In this document: piece by piece, positions 32,215-41,983 of the stretch
Layout of the letters: each line of letters starts with the position of its first letter
How positions within the stretch are numbered: the first letter of the stretch is position 1
Assembly (NCBI RefSeq): GCF_000147815.2
Contig: NC_015957.1
Location: 4,030,001 to 4,094,000, forward strand
DNA from: Streptomyces violaceusniger Tu 4113
GTDB lineage: Bacteria > Actinomycetota > Actinomycetes > Streptomycetales > Streptomycetaceae
Reading direction: 5' to 3'
Length of the DNA: 64,000 nucleotides
Notes under the pieces: model-generated
Database searches by the model: none
Told to the model about the DNA's origin: nothing
Seen by the model: the letters and a program-made list of their open reading frames with translations, nothing else
Position numbers and translations under genes: made by a program

Positions 32215-33507
32215 GTGAACCCTGTCGAGGCGTTCCTTCCCGAGACCTACACCGCCGGTGTTCCCTACGCGCTCTTCGCCGAACTGCGCACCACCCGCCC
32301 GGTCTGCCGGATCGAGGAGCCCGCGGTCGGGTCCTGGCCGGCCGGCCCCGGCTTCTGGGCGGTGTTCCGGCACGCCGACGTCAAACACGTCCTGCGTACC
32401 CCCGAGGTCTTCTCCTCCCACCTCGGGGCCACCCAGATCCGCGACCCCGACACCCCCGCCGATCTGGAGTTCGTGCGGGCGATGATGCTCAACCAGGACC
32501 CGCCCGACCACTCCCGCACCCGTCGCATCGTCGCCGCGGCCTTCACCCCGCGCGCCGTTCGGGAGCTGGAGGAGGTCATCGAGGAGCGCGCGGCGGCGCT
32601 CGTGGACTCCGTGGCCGGGCGCGGCGAGGCCGACTTCGTCGAGCTCGCCGCCGATCTGCCGGTCTGGACCCTCGCCCATGTGATGGGCATCCCCGAGGGC
32701 GACCGGCGGCTGCTGTTCGACTGGGCCGGCAGGGTCATCGGCTACCAGGACGCCGACTACGCCGGATCGTCCACCGTGGCCCGCGAGGAGCTGAGCCCCA
32801 TGGGGCGCGCCGCCCTCGCCCGCAGACCGGCCCCGGCGGCGCGACGCCCCGACGGCCGGCCGATGAACCCGCGCTCCCGCGAGGCACTGGCCGATATGTT
32901 CGCCTACGCCCACGCGCTCGCCGAGCGGCCCCGTCCGGGCAGTGTGATGGCGCGGATGCGGGAGGGCGGGCTGAGCCGGGACGAGTTCGAGAACATGTTC
33001 TTCCTCTTCGCCGTGGCGGGCAACGAGACGCTGCGCAACGGCATCCCCGGCGGGCTGCTCACCCTGCTCGACCACCCCGGGAGCCTGCGGCTGCTACGCG
33101 ACCGGCCCGAGCTGACCGGCCCCGCGGTGGAGGAGATGCTGCGCTTCTGGCCGCCCGTCATCGACTTCCGGCGCACCGCCACCCGCGATGTGGAGCTGGG
33201 CGGCCAGCTCATCCGGCGCGGTGAGAAGGTGGTCGTCTTCCACGCCTCGGCCAACCGCGACGAGACGGTCTTCACCGACCCCGACCGGTTCCACATCACC
33301 CGCACCCCCAACGACCATCTGAGCTTCGGGTTCGGACCGCATGTCTGCCTGGGCGCGCATCTGGCCCGCGTCCAGATGCGGGCCATGCTGCACGCCACCC
33401 TGGACCGGCTGCCGGGGCTGCGCCGGGCGGGTGAGCCGGTGCGGCTCACCTCCAACTTCCAGAACGGGCTCAAGACCCTCCCCGTGCGCTGGGGAACAGA
33501 TCGGTGA
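32215..33507 (+). CDS. Cytochrome P450
   Basis: 430-aa soluble bacterial P450. Heme loop FGFGPHVCLGAHLA with the Cys ligand, ExxR in EEMLRFWPP, and I-helix AGNET in place of the common AG(D/E)T. A Pro/Arg-rich insertion (about 205-225, RRPAPAARRPDGRP) is unusual. GTG start was set by homology (NPVEAFLPETYTAGVPYALF is the family N-terminus); there is no close ribosome site, while a TACGGT -10-like element sits 10 bp before the GTG, so a leaderless mRNA is possible. It overlaps the convergent membrane-protein gene by 38 bp. No ferredoxin gene is adjacent; the substrate is unknown. Confidence 0.9.
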   Translation: MNPVEAFLPETYTAGVPYALFAELRTTRPVCRIEEPAVGSWPAGPGFWAVFRHADVKHVLRTPEVFSSHLGATQIRDPDTPADLEFVRAMMLNQDPPDHSRTRRIVAAAFTPRAVRELEEVIEERAAALVDSVAGRGEADFVELAADLPVWTLAHVMGIPEGDRRLLFDWAGRVIGYQDADYAGSSTVAREELSPMGRAALARRPAPAARRPDGRPMNPRSREALADMFAYAHALAERPRPGSVMARMREGGLSRDEFENMFFLFAVAGNETLRNGIPGGLLTLLDHPGSLRLLRDRPELTGPAVEEMLRFWPPVIDFRRTATRDVELGGQLIRRGEKVVVFHASANRDETVFTDPDRFHITRTPNDHLSFGFGPHVCLGAHLARVQMRAMLHATLDRLPGLRRAGEPVRLTSNFQNGLKTLPVRWGTDR

Positions 33508-34240
33508 AGGCCGTGGTCGAATCGCCGACCGACCGGCCGAAGGGCGCGTCGAAGTCCCACACCAGGAAGAGCAGGAAGACGATGAGCGCGGTGAACATCA
33601 CCGCGAGCATCAGCTCCCGGGGCGAGCGGCGGATCTGCAGGGTGAAGACCAGCCCGACCACCAGCGCCGCGCCCAGCACCAGGCCGAACCAGACCAGATG
33701 GGGCATCGTGGGCCCCGCGCTCTGCTGCCGGGCGTTCCGCGCGTCGTCCACGGCGGCCACCTGATCCACCAGCGGCTGATACGCCTGCGACTGGAGATCG
33801 CTGTGCGGTGTCGCGAGGGTGACGTCGCGGCGCAGGGCGGTCAGCAGCTCGCCGCCGCGGTCGGTGAGCTCGCCCTTGTCGATCATCACCTTCCACTCCT
33901 TGTGCACCACATGGTGCACATACGCGTCCACGTCGTCGCGGATGCGGTCGCGCACCGGGCCGGGGTAGACGCTCGACCGCTCGACCACCTCGTGCAGCGC
34001 CTGCGCCTCCGTACGGACCCCGTCCTGCGCGGCGGAGCGCGCCTCCCAGACACCGGCGATCGCCAGGCCCAGCACGATCGCGTAGACCACGCCGATCATC
34101 ATGATCATGTAGTCGAGGACATCGGGGGTCTCGTCCGGATCGTCCTCCTCCCCGAGCCGACGGGCGTTGAGGACCGCCCCGGTGACCACGACCCCGCAGG
34201 TCCCGGCCATCACCAGGGCCATAATCAGCCATTCGGGCAT
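33470..34240 (-). CDS. DUF4239-family integral membrane protein
   Basis: 256 aa with four clear membrane segments: two near the N-terminus (LIMALVMAGTCGVVVTGAVL, and the MIMMIGVVYAIVLGLAIAGV stretch) and two near the C-terminus, separated by a roughly 100-residue soluble domain. This is the layout of the DUF4239 (bestrophin-like) family, whose function is not established. Its 3' end overlaps the convergent P450 gene. The ATG at 34240 directly precedes the first hydrophobic helix. Confidence 0.85.
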   Translation of the reverse strand: MPEWLIMALVMAGTCGVVVTGAVLNARRLGEEDDPDETPDVLDYMIMMIGVVYAIVLGLAIAGVWEARSAAQDGVRTEAQALHEVVERSSVYPGPVRDRIRDDVDAYVHHVVHKEWKVMIDKGELTDRGGELLTALRRDVTLATPHSDLQSQAYQPLVDQVAAVDDARNARQQSAGPTMPHLVWFGLVLGAALVVGLVFTLQIRRSPRELMLAVMFTALIVFLLFLVWDFDAPFGRSVGDSTTAFTDLFPSARGGS

Positions 34241-34273
34241 GCATAACCTCCCAAGCGGTTCGACAGTGAGCTG

Positions 34274-35023
34274 TCAGCCGCGCCGCCCGCCGCGCCCGGC
34301 GGAGCGCGAACGCGGACGAAGAGCGGCGGCCGCGAGGACCGCGGGCGCGGTGAGCAGCAGGGTGAAGGTGACCAGGGAGGTGCCGTTGTCGGGCTTTTGG
34401 CGCGTGGGCTTCTGATACGCGTGCACCTCGACGGCACGGGTCCTGGTCGGTGTGGGAACCGGCGTGGGGGGTGAGGCCGGAGGCTTGGTGCGCAGGGGCG
34501 GGGACGGCAGCGGAAGCGCGGGCTCGGGTGTGGGCCCCGGCGTGGGAAGCCGCGGAGAGGGCGTGGGGGAGGGGGCCCGCGGCGTCCGGGTGGGTGTGGG
34601 GGTGGGGCTCGGGGTCCGCGTGGGCGTGGGCGTAGGGGTTGGCGTGGCGGACGGGCTGGGGGTGGGCGTCGGGGTCGGGGTGGGCGTGGGCGTCGGGGTC
34701 GGGGTGGGCGTGGGCGTCGGGGTCGGCGTAGGCGTGGGCGTCGGCTTGTGGCACCAGCCGTAGTGGGCGAAGAAGCCGACCGGGCCCGCCGAAGCGGCGA
34801 CGCAGACGCACAGGCCAGGACCGATCCGGATCTTCACCCAGACATGCGGTCCGTGGTCCGGGTCCCCGGTGCCGGGCCGGGCATCGGCCGTCGGCCGTGG
34901 GGAGGCGGACGCGGAAGCCGGACCGTCACCGCCCTGGTCGGCCAGGGCGGTCGCCCCCGCCGAGGCGAGAACAAGGGCAGTGGTCAGGACCCCCGCACGC
35001 CATACGCGCTGCCATCGCTTCAC
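34274..35023 (-). CDS. Exported Pro-Thr-repeat surface protein with C-terminal membrane anchor
   Basis: 249 aa from the GTG chosen here. Signal peptide [20 protein letters not shown] ending near ATALA; a short Cys-containing domain ([20 protein letters not shown]) follows; then about 75 residues of Thr-Pro repeats, a Pro-rich stretch, and a C-terminal hydrophobic helix followed by an Arg-rich tail. This resembles a wall-spanning stalk protein anchored in the membrane; no LPXTG-type sortase motif is seen. An ATG 27 codons upstream (35104) gives an N-terminus that would bury the signal peptide, so the GTG is preferred. Function unknown. Confidence 0.75.
   Translation of the reverse strand: MKRWQRVWRAGVLTTALVLASAGATALADQGGDGPASASASPRPTADARPGTGDPDHGPHVWVKIRIGPGLCVCVAASAGPVGFFAHYGWCHKPTPTPTPTPTPTPTPTPTPTPTPTPTPTPSPSATPTPTPTPTRTPSPTPTPTRTPRAPSPTPSPRLPTPGPTPEPALPLPSPPLRTKPPASPPTPVPTPTRTRAVEVHAYQKPTRQKPDNGTSLVTFTLLLTAPAVLAAAALRPRSRSAGRGGRRG
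34590..34745 (-). repeat. Low-complexity (Pro-Thr)n coding repeat
   Basis: GT-rich on the + strand (units like gtgggcgtcggggtc) and coding alternating Thr-Pro on the minus strand. Unit number is likely variable between isolates and hard to assemble. Confidence 0.8.
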
Positions 35024-35177
35024 GAGGAGATGTTCCGCCGAACAGGCGCCCGCCAGCCGTGTGAACACCGGGATTCCCCCGAATAGGGGAATAGACCCGG
35101 ACATTGGCGCTTCGAGGTTTACCGGAGGACATTCACCTCATGGCGTTCGGCTCGTCCCGCGGCGGCACCGCCCCTGG

Positions 35178-36007
<830 letters not shown>

Positions 36008-36011
<4 letters not shown>

Positions 36012-37654
36012 CGCGCGTCCTTCGGGCGGGCGCGCTCCAGGATCGGGCCGGTGTCCGTACCGGGCGGCAGGGTGCCGAAGGCATGCCCCCAGTCCCCGTC
36101 CAGCCGCGAGGCGCAGAACGCGTCGGCGACCGCTGGGTGGCTGTACCGCACCAGCAGGCTGCCCTGCAGCGCCAGCGTCATCTGCTCGGCCAGCCGGCGC
36201 GCCATGAGCTGCGCCCGCTCGGGGTCGGCGAGCTGCGGCAGCAGCCCGCGCAGCCGGTCCACGGCCGCGTCGAGCCGGGCGTCGGCCCCGGCCGCGGCGT
36301 CGACCTCGGCCAGGAACGCCTCCAGCGCACCCGACTCCCGGCTCAGCGCGCGCAGCACATCGAGCGCCGCGATATTCCCCGAGCCCTCCCAGATCGACAG
36401 CAGGGGCGCCTCGCGATACAGGCGCGGCATGCCGGACTCCTCCACATAGCCGTTGCCACCCAGGCACTCCAGGGCCTCGGCGGCGTGGGTGGAGCCGCGC
36501 TTGCACACCCAGTACTTGCTCACCGCGAGCCCCAGCCTGCGCAGCGCCGCCTCGCCCTCGTCCCCGGCCTCCGCGCGGTCCAGAGCGGTCGCGAGCCGCA
36601 TCGCGAGCGTCGTGGCCGCCTCCGACTCGACCGCCAGATCGGCGAGCACATTGCGCATCAGCGGCTGGTCGATCAGCTCGGCCCCGAACGCCCGGCGGTG
36701 CCCGGCGTGGTGCAGCGCCTGCCGCAGCCCGGCCCGCATGCCGGCCGCCGAGCCGATGACACAGTCCAGCCGGGTGACGTTGACCATCTCCACGATGGTC
36801 CGCACCCCGCGGCCCGGTTCGCCGACCCGCCAGGCCATGGCGGACTCGTACTCGATCTCGGCCGACGCGTTCGAGCGGTTGCCCAGCTTGTTCTTGAGCC
36901 GCATCAGGCGCAGCGGGTTGCGGCTGCCGTCCGGCAGCACCCGGGGCACCAGGAAGCAGGTGAGCCCCTCCTCCGTCTGGGCCAGCGTCAGGAAGACATC
37001 GCTCATCGGCGCGGAGGTGAACCACTTGTGGCCGGTGAGGGCGTAGCCGCCGGCACCGTCCGGAACGGCCTGGGTGGTGTTGGCGCGGACGTCCGAACCG
37101 CCCTGCTTCTCCGTCATCGACATGCCCGCGATCAGGCCCCGCTTGGCGAGCGGCGGCCGCAGCCCGAAGTCGTAGGTGCGGGCGGCCAGCAGCGGTTCGT
37201 ACACGGCGGCGAGCTCCGGTTCGGCACGCAGCGCCGGGACCGCGGCGTACGTCATGGAGATCGGGCAGCCATGGCCGGGCTCGGCCTGCGCGAAGGCGTA
37301 GAACTTGGCCGCGCGCACCAGATGGGCGCCAGGGCGGGTCTCGCTCCACGCCGCCGCGTGCTGGCCGCTCGCCACGGCGACGTCCATGAGCTGGTGGTAG
37401 GCGGGGTGGTACTCGACCTCGTCGATGCGATGGCCGTAACGGTCGTGGGTGTGCAGCGCCGGAGAGTGCTCCTCGGCCATCCGCGCCCAGTCCTGGACCT
37501 CGGCGGAACCGGCCCGCGCCCCCAGGTCCCGCACCTCCGGCTCGCCCCAGCCGCCACCATCCCGCCGCAGGGCCTCCAGCAGGGCGGGGTCGTCCGCCGT
37601 GCTGAAGCCGACGAGCGGCGGGGCCTGGTTGAGGACCTCATGCGTAGCGCTCAT
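36008..37654 (-). CDS. AidB-like acyl-CoA dehydrogenase
   Basis: 548 aa, the length of the AidB/isovaleryl-CoA-dehydrogenase-like subgroup. FAD/substrate signatures: MTEKQGGSDVRANTT, LTGHKWFTSAPMSDVFL, and LECLGGNGYVEESGMPRLYR near the C-terminal half. E. coli AidB belongs to the alkylation response; many actinobacterial members are simply annotated as acyl-CoA dehydrogenases. The second ATG (37654) was chosen because GAGGAG lies nine bases before it, whereas the upstream ATG abuts that site. Operon with the enoyl-CoA hydratase; divergent from a PaaX-type regulator over a perfect inverted repeat. Confidence 0.88.
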
Positions 37655-37728
37655 GGCAGACATCTCCTCGTTCGCGGCGGTCTCCCGGGACCCGGCGGCC
37701 GGTCGGGCGGTGGGCAGGCGGGCGGGTC

Positions 37729-37762
37729 TTACAGTTCCATCATGCGCGAATCAGAACTGTAA
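37729..37762. promoter_or_regulatory. Perfect 9-bp inverted repeat, candidate PaaX-family operator
   Basis: TTACAGTTC (37729-37737) and GAACTGTAA (37754-37762) are perfectly complementary, with centres about 25 bp apart (2-3 helical turns). AT-rich in a very GC-rich context and placed centrally in the divergent region between the AidB-like operon and the PaaX-like gene, 22 bp before the latter's start. Confidence 0.7.
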
Positions 37763-37783
37763 TGGATAGGGTTTCGCGTAGCC

Positions 37784-38539
37784 ATGGACGACACCGACAC
37801 CGACACCGGAACGCTCACCCTGCGGCCGCTGACCGCGCGCTCGATCGTGCTCAGCACCCTGCTGGGCCATCACCCGCCCCAGCTTCCCGCCCGCGCGCTG
37901 GTGCGCGTCGGCGCGCTCTTCGGCACCGCCGAGGGCACCATCCGGGTCGCGCTCACCCGTATGGTCGCGGCCGGTGACCTGGAGCAGAGCGAGGGCACCT
38001 ACCGGCTCACCGACCGCCTGCTGGCCCGCCAGGCGCGGCAGGACGACAGCCGCGCCCCCCGCACCCGGCGCTGGGACGGCGGCTGGGAGATCGCGATCGT
38101 CACCTCCGACCGGCGCGACGCGGCCGAGCGGGCCGCCCTCCGCCAGGCCATGGCCGCCCTGCGCCTGGCCGAACTGCGCGAGGGCACCTGGATGCGCCCC
38201 GCCAATCTCGTCCACCCGCGCCCGGATGTCGCCGCCGAGCAGTGCGGCTGGTTCACCGGCGCACCGGAGGGCGATCCGGCCGAGCTCGCCGCGCGCCTAT
38301 GGGACCTGGACGGCTGGGCCCGCCAGGCCAGGCTGCTCGGCGCGGCGCTGGACGACGCGGAGAAACCGGCCGAACGGTTCACCGTCGCGGCCGCGGCCCT
38401 CCGGCACCTCCTCGCCGACCCCGTCCTCCCCGCCCGGCTGCTGCCAAAGGACTGGCCCGGTGCTGAGCTACGGCGTCGCTATGACGGGTTCGAACGGGAC
38501 TTCCGGGCGTGGCTGCCGCGGTATGCGGGTGGCGGCTGA
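37784..38539 (+). CDS. PaaX-family transcriptional regulator
   Basis: 251 aa. N-terminal winged helix (PARALVRVGALFGTAEGTIRVALTRMVAAGDLE), then the PaaX ferredoxin-like central part with RRWDGGWEIAIVTSDRR and the C-terminal DPVLPARLLPKDWPGAELRR block typical of the family. PaaX proteins repress aryl-CoA or related acyl-CoA catabolic genes and are released by the CoA thioester. It should control the divergent AidB/enoyl-CoA hydratase operon and itself through the 37729-37762 palindrome; the ligand is unknown. Confidence 0.88.
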   Translation: MDDTDTDTGTLTLRPLTARSIVLSTLLGHHPPQLPARALVRVGALFGTAEGTIRVALTRMVAAGDLEQSEGTYRLTDRLLARQARQDDSRAPRTRRWDGGWEIAIVTSDRRDAAERAALRQAMAALRLAELREGTWMRPANLVHPRPDVAAEQCGWFTGAPEGDPAELAARLWDLDGWARQARLLGAALDDAEKPAERFTVAAAALRHLLADPVLPARLLPKDWPGAELRRRYDGFERDFRAWLPRYAGGG

Positions 38540-38583
38540 GCCGTGGCGGCGCCTCCGTCGCCCCTTCGGCGCCGCACCCTCGG

Positions 38584-39588
38584 CTACGCCGACTCGCGGA
38601 TCACCAACTCGGTGGGCAACACCAGCGCCGGTTCGATGCTCTCCCCGGCCGTCAGGCGCAGCAGTTGCCGGGCCAGCCGGCGGCCGATCCCGCCGATCGG
38701 CTGGCGCACGGTGGTCAGCGGGGGTTCGGTGTAGCGCGCGGGCTCGATGTCGTCGAAGCCGACCACCGACACGTCCTCCGGCACCCGTCGGCCGGTCTGG
38801 CGCAGCGCCCGCAACACCCCGATCGCCATCAGGTCGGAGGCCACGAACACCCCGTCCAGCCGGGGCTCCCGGTCCAGCAGCTCCCGGATCGCGACCGCCC
38901 CGGACTCCTGGGTGAAGTCACCGACCGCGACGTATGCCTGCAGCCGCGCCCCGGACAGCGCCGTCCGGTAGCCCGAGAGCCGGTCGATCCCGGCGACCAT
39001 GTCCTGGGGGCCCGCGACCGTGGTGATACGGGTGCGCCCGGAGCGGATCAGGTGCTCCACGGCCAGCGCCGCGCCCGCCGCGTTGTCCACCCCTACGTAC
39101 GGCGGCGAGGCCGGGCTCAGCACCCGCTCGTTGCAGACCACGGGGATGCCCATGCGGGCCAGCGCGGCCGGCAGCGGATCGGCGCCGTGCATCGAGGCGA
39201 CCATGACCCCGTCGACATGGCGGGCCAGGGCGAAGCGCTCGATGCGGTCACGGCTGGCGGGGGAGCGGGCCATCATCAGCACCAGTTGCTTGTCCGCGGA
39301 CTCCAGCTCCTGGCTCACCCCGCGCACCACGCCGGGGAAGAACCGGTCGTCGGAGAAGACCCGGCCCGGCTCCTCGGGGAGCACCAGCGCGAAGGAGTCG
39401 GTGCGCTGGGTGACCAGGCTGCGGGCCGCCTGGTTGGGGACGTAGCCCAGCTCCTGGATCGCGTCCAGCACCGCCTCCCGGCTCTCCTCGGCGACCTTGG
39501 TGGAGCCGTTGACGACTCGGGAGACGGTGGCGCGCGAGACACCCGCGCGCCGCGCCACGCTCTCCAGGGTGGGCCGGGGACGGTGCAT
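38584..39588 (-). CDS. LacI-family transcriptional regulator
   Basis: 334 aa. N-terminal HTH and hinge: TLESVARRAGVSRATVSRVVNG ... AIQELGYVPNQAARSLV; the periplasmic-binding-like effector domain follows (SVVGFDDIEPARYTEPPLTTV near the C-terminus). The ATG at 39588 was chosen because it sits nine bases after GAGG and at the family N-terminus; an upstream ATG adds 17 unsupported residues. No sugar gene is adjacent, so the target is not evident; it may control a distant locus. Confidence 0.9.
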   Translation of the reverse strand: MHRPRPTLESVARRAGVSRATVSRVVNGSTKVAEESREAVLDAIQELGYVPNQAARSLVTQRTDSFALVLPEEPGRVFSDDRFFPGVVRGVSQELESADKQLVLMMARSPASRDRIERFALARHVDGVMVASMHGADPLPAALARMGIPVVCNERVLSPASPPYVGVDNAAGAALAVEHLIRSGRTRITTVAGPQDMVAGIDRLSGYRTALSGARLQAYVAVGDFTQESGAVAIRELLDREPRLDGVFVASDLMAIGVLRALRQTGRRVPEDVSVVGFDDIEPARYTEPPLTTVRQPIGGIGRRLARQLLRLTAGESIEPALVLPTELVIRESA

Positions 39589-39645
39589 CCGCGCATACCT
39601 CGCTGTGTGCTCACTGATGGTCGGTACAGCATGGATCAAGACCGG

Positions 39646-40665
39646 TCAGGGCGCGAGAACGCGGGCACGGCAGATCGACGGAGAACCCCAGGCGGAGCGC
39701 AGGGCGCGGGCCTTACGGATCCACAGCGAGAGGTCGTACTCGTCGGTGTAGCCGAGCGCGCCGTGCACCTGGAGGGCGGTGCGCGCCGCCGTGTACGCGG
39801 CCTCGCCGGTGGCCACCTTCGCCGCGGCGACCTCCGCCCGCACCTCGCCCGCGGGCCCCGACGCACTCGACGCCAGCGCCACCGCGGCCCCGTACAGCAG
39901 CGGCCGGGCGAACTCCAGGCCGATGAGCGCGTCCGCCAGCCGGTGCTTCACCGCCTGGAACGAGCCGATCGGGCGGCCGAACTGGGTACGCTGCCCGGCG
40001 TACGCCGCGGTGCGCTCCACCAGCGCGAGCCCGGTGCCCAGGGACAGCGCGGCGGTGGCGAAGGCGGCCCAGTCGGCGGCGCGCGCGGCGGCAGCGGCCA
40101 CGGCCGGGCCCTGAGCGAGCAGTTCGCCGCCGGGCAGCGGCCGGGCCAGTCGGCGGGCCGGGTCGAACGAGGGCTGGACCGGCCCGTGCCCCGGGGCCAG
40201 CCACAGCTCCTCGCCCTCGACGGCGAGGACGGCGTCGGCGGCGTCCGCGTCCAGCGCGTACGGCCCGCCGTCGGCCGCCGCCAGCGTCACCAGCGCCCGC
40301 CCGCCGGCGATCCGGGGCAGCCAGTACTCGGCCGCCTGAACGGTCCGTGCCGGGCGGCCCTCGGCGAGCGCGGCCAGCAGCACCGCGGCGGCGGCCGACT
40401 CGGCCAGGGGCCCCGGCACGGCGTGCCGCCCCGCCGCGACATACGCCACGCCCAGCTCCACCGGCAGCGGCCCGACGCCCTCGTACGCCTCCGGTACGGC
40501 CAGCCCGGTCACCCCGGCTTCGGCGAGCCGCCCCCACACCGCGCGCCCCGGCGCATGCTCCCCGCGCGCCCACGCCCGGACGGCGTGCGGCGTATCGGCC
40601 GCGCCGAGCATCCGGTCCACGGTGCGGCCGAAGTCCGTCTGCGCCTGATCGAGCATGAATCTCAT
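39646..40665 (-). CDS. Acyl-CoA dehydrogenase, small partner subunit type
   Basis: 339 aa with reduced N-terminal motifs and a conserved C-terminal half (QRTQFGRPIGSFQAVKHRLAD, ALQVHGALGYTDEYDLSLW). Shorter and more Ala-rich than the companion at 40737. Paired genes of this kind encode the two chains of heterotetrameric (alpha2beta2) acyl-CoA dehydrogenases used for steroid side-chain or ring degradation in actinobacteria. The usual catalytic Glu region is not clear here, so the other chain may carry catalysis. Seventy-one bp separate the two genes, in the same direction. Confidence 0.85.
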   Translation of the reverse strand: MRFMLDQAQTDFGRTVDRMLGAADTPHAVRAWARGEHAPGRAVWGRLAEAGVTGLAVPEAYEGVGPLPVELGVAYVAAGRHAVPGPLAESAAAAVLLAALAEGRPARTVQAAEYWLPRIAGGRALVTLAAADGGPYALDADAADAVLAVEGEELWLAPGHGPVQPSFDPARRLARPLPGGELLAQGPAVAAAAARAADWAAFATAALSLGTGLALVERTAAYAGQRTQFGRPIGSFQAVKHRLADALIGLEFARPLLYGAAVALASSASGPAGEVRAEVAAAKVATGEAAYTAARTALQVHGALGYTDEYDLSLWIRKARALRSAWGSPSICRARVLAP

Positions 40666-40736
40666 CCGGGGATCCCCTCGTCAGCCACTGGGCCCGTCAC
40701 CAGCCACTGTGCTCGTCACCGTCACCGTCACCGGCC

Positions 40737-41918
40737 TCACCGGCGCCCCTTCGGCAGGCCCAGCAGCCGCTCGGCGATGATGTCGCGCTGGATCTCGTTG
40801 GTGCCCGCGTAGATCGGGCCCGCGAGGGCGAAGGTGTAGCCGTCGGACCAAGCGCCGGGCGCGGCGGGATCGTCGGCGCCGTCGGCCAGTTCGCCGTAGG
40901 GGCCCAGCAGGTCCAGGGCCGTCTCGTGGAGCGCGATGTCCAGCTCCGACCAGAAGACTTTGTTCAGGCTGGACTCGGCGCCGAGCGAGCCCCCGGCGGC
41001 CAGCCGGGAGGCGCCCGCGTAGGCGAAGAGCTCATACGCGCGGGCGCGGATCACCGCGTCGGCGACCCGGTCGTGGAGCGAGGCGGCCGTCTCGTCGTCC
41101 GGCGCGTCCGCCCGCTCCCGCCACAGCGCCACCAGCCGCCGCGCCGCCGCGGTGAACCGCCCCGGGCTGCGCAGGGTCAGCCCGCGTTCGTTGCCCGCCG
41201 TGCTCATCGCGATGCGCCAGCCCTGCCCCGGCTCGCCGATGACGTCCTCGTCCGGCACGAACACCTCGTCCAGGAAGAGCTCGGCGAAGGCGGGCTTGCC
41301 GTCGAGGCGGCCTATGGGGCGCACGGTCACACCGGGCGCGTCCAGGGCGAACATCAGATACGTGAGCCCCCGGTGCGGTGCGTCCGCCGCCGGATCGCTG
41401 CGGAACAGGCCGAAGGCCCGGTCGGCGAAGGCCGCCCGGGACGACCAGGTCTTCTGACCGGTCAGCGACCAGCCGCCGTCGGTGCGGCGGGCGGTGGAGC
41501 GCAGCGAGGCGAGGTCGGAGCCCGACTCCGGTTCGGACCACGCCTGGGCCCAGATCGTCTCGCCGCGCGCCATCGGCGGCAGAATCCGGGCGCGCTGCTC
41601 GGGGCTGCCGTGCTCGAAGAGGGTGGGGGCGAGCAGGCTGATCCCGTTCTGGCTCACCCGGCCGGGCGCGCCCGCCGCGTAGTACTCCTCCTCGAACAGC
41701 AGCCACTCGACCACCGAGGCGCCCCGGCCGCCGTACTCCTCGGGCCAGGTCACGGCCGACCAGCGGTCCGCCGCGAGAGTGTGCTCCCAGGCGCGGTGCG
41801 CCGCGAACCCCTCGGCGGTCTCCAGGGAGGGCAGGGGAGCGGTGGGCGTGTGCGCGGCCAGCCACATCCGGGCCTCGGCCCGGAACGCCGTCTGCCGCTC
41901 GGTGAGATCGAGGTCCAC
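40737..41918 (-). CDS. Acyl-CoA dehydrogenase, FadE30-like (steroid C/D-ring pathway)
   Basis: 393 aa. FAD motifs AWSEPESGSDLASLRS and LTGQKTWSSRAAFADRAF; C-terminal AGPIYAGTNEIQRDIIAERLLG. Length and neighbourhood match FadE30 (HIP-CoA dehydrogenase) of the KstR2 regulon: a KstR2-like box lies in its promoter, and IpdF-, KstR2- and FadA6-like genes follow in the divergent direction, as in Mycobacterium tuberculosis Rv3556c-Rv3560c. The ATG at 41918 opens on MDLDLTERQTAF, the normal family start. The substrate is inferred by synteny. Confidence 0.87.
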   Translation of the reverse strand: MDLDLTERQTAFRAEARMWLAAHTPTAPLPSLETAEGFAAHRAWEHTLAADRWSAVTWPEEYGGRGASVVEWLLFEEEYYAAGAPGRVSQNGISLLAPTLFEHGSPEQRARILPPMARGETIWAQAWSEPESGSDLASLRSTARRTDGGWSLTGQKTWSSRAAFADRAFGLFRSDPAADAPHRGLTYLMFALDAPGVTVRPIGRLDGKPAFAELFLDEVFVPDEDVIGEPGQGWRIAMSTAGNERGLTLRSPGRFTAAARRLVALWRERADAPDDETAASLHDRVADAVIRARAYELFAYAGASRLAAGGSLGAESSLNKVFWSELDIALHETALDLLGPYGELADGADDPAAPGAWSDGYTFALAGPIYAGTNEIQRDIIAERLLGLPKGRR

Positions 41919-41947
41919 CGGTGCGTCACCTCCCTCGGCCGACCTTC

Positions 41948-41967
41948 CCTAACAAGTGTTTGGTAGG
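41948..41967. promoter_or_regulatory. KstR2-like operator
   Basis: CCTAACAAGTGTTTGGTAGG, an imperfect palindrome in the 65-bp divergent promoter. The core AACAAGTGTTTGGT fits the published KstR2 consensus AnCAAGnnCTTGnT (as I recall it) at every fixed position but one (T for C at position 9). It would control both the acyl-CoA dehydrogenase pair and the ipdF-kstR2-fadA6-like operon. Confidence 0.75.
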
Positions 41968-41983
41968 TTACCGTGGCGTCGTG

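Noticed and set aside
33470..33507. 38-bp convergent overlap of P450 and DUF4239 genes considered as a frameshift or assembly error
   Set aside because: Both reading frames carry complete family C-termini, so a real overlap is more likely.
32215..33507. P450 and FAD monooxygenase considered as tailoring genes of the macrolide cluster
   Set aside because: They lie beyond ccr, among housekeeping-like genes and separate terminators; nothing ties them to the cluster.
34590..34745. Array of short GT-rich repeats considered as a CRISPR or regulatory array
   Set aside because: In-frame coding repeat for alternating Thr-Pro with no unique spacers.
36012..37349. N-terminal extension of the enoyl-CoA hydratase to a 723-aa protein
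   Set aside because: It is an antiphase reading of the AidB-like gene; the GTGA overlap gives a natural start at 36011.
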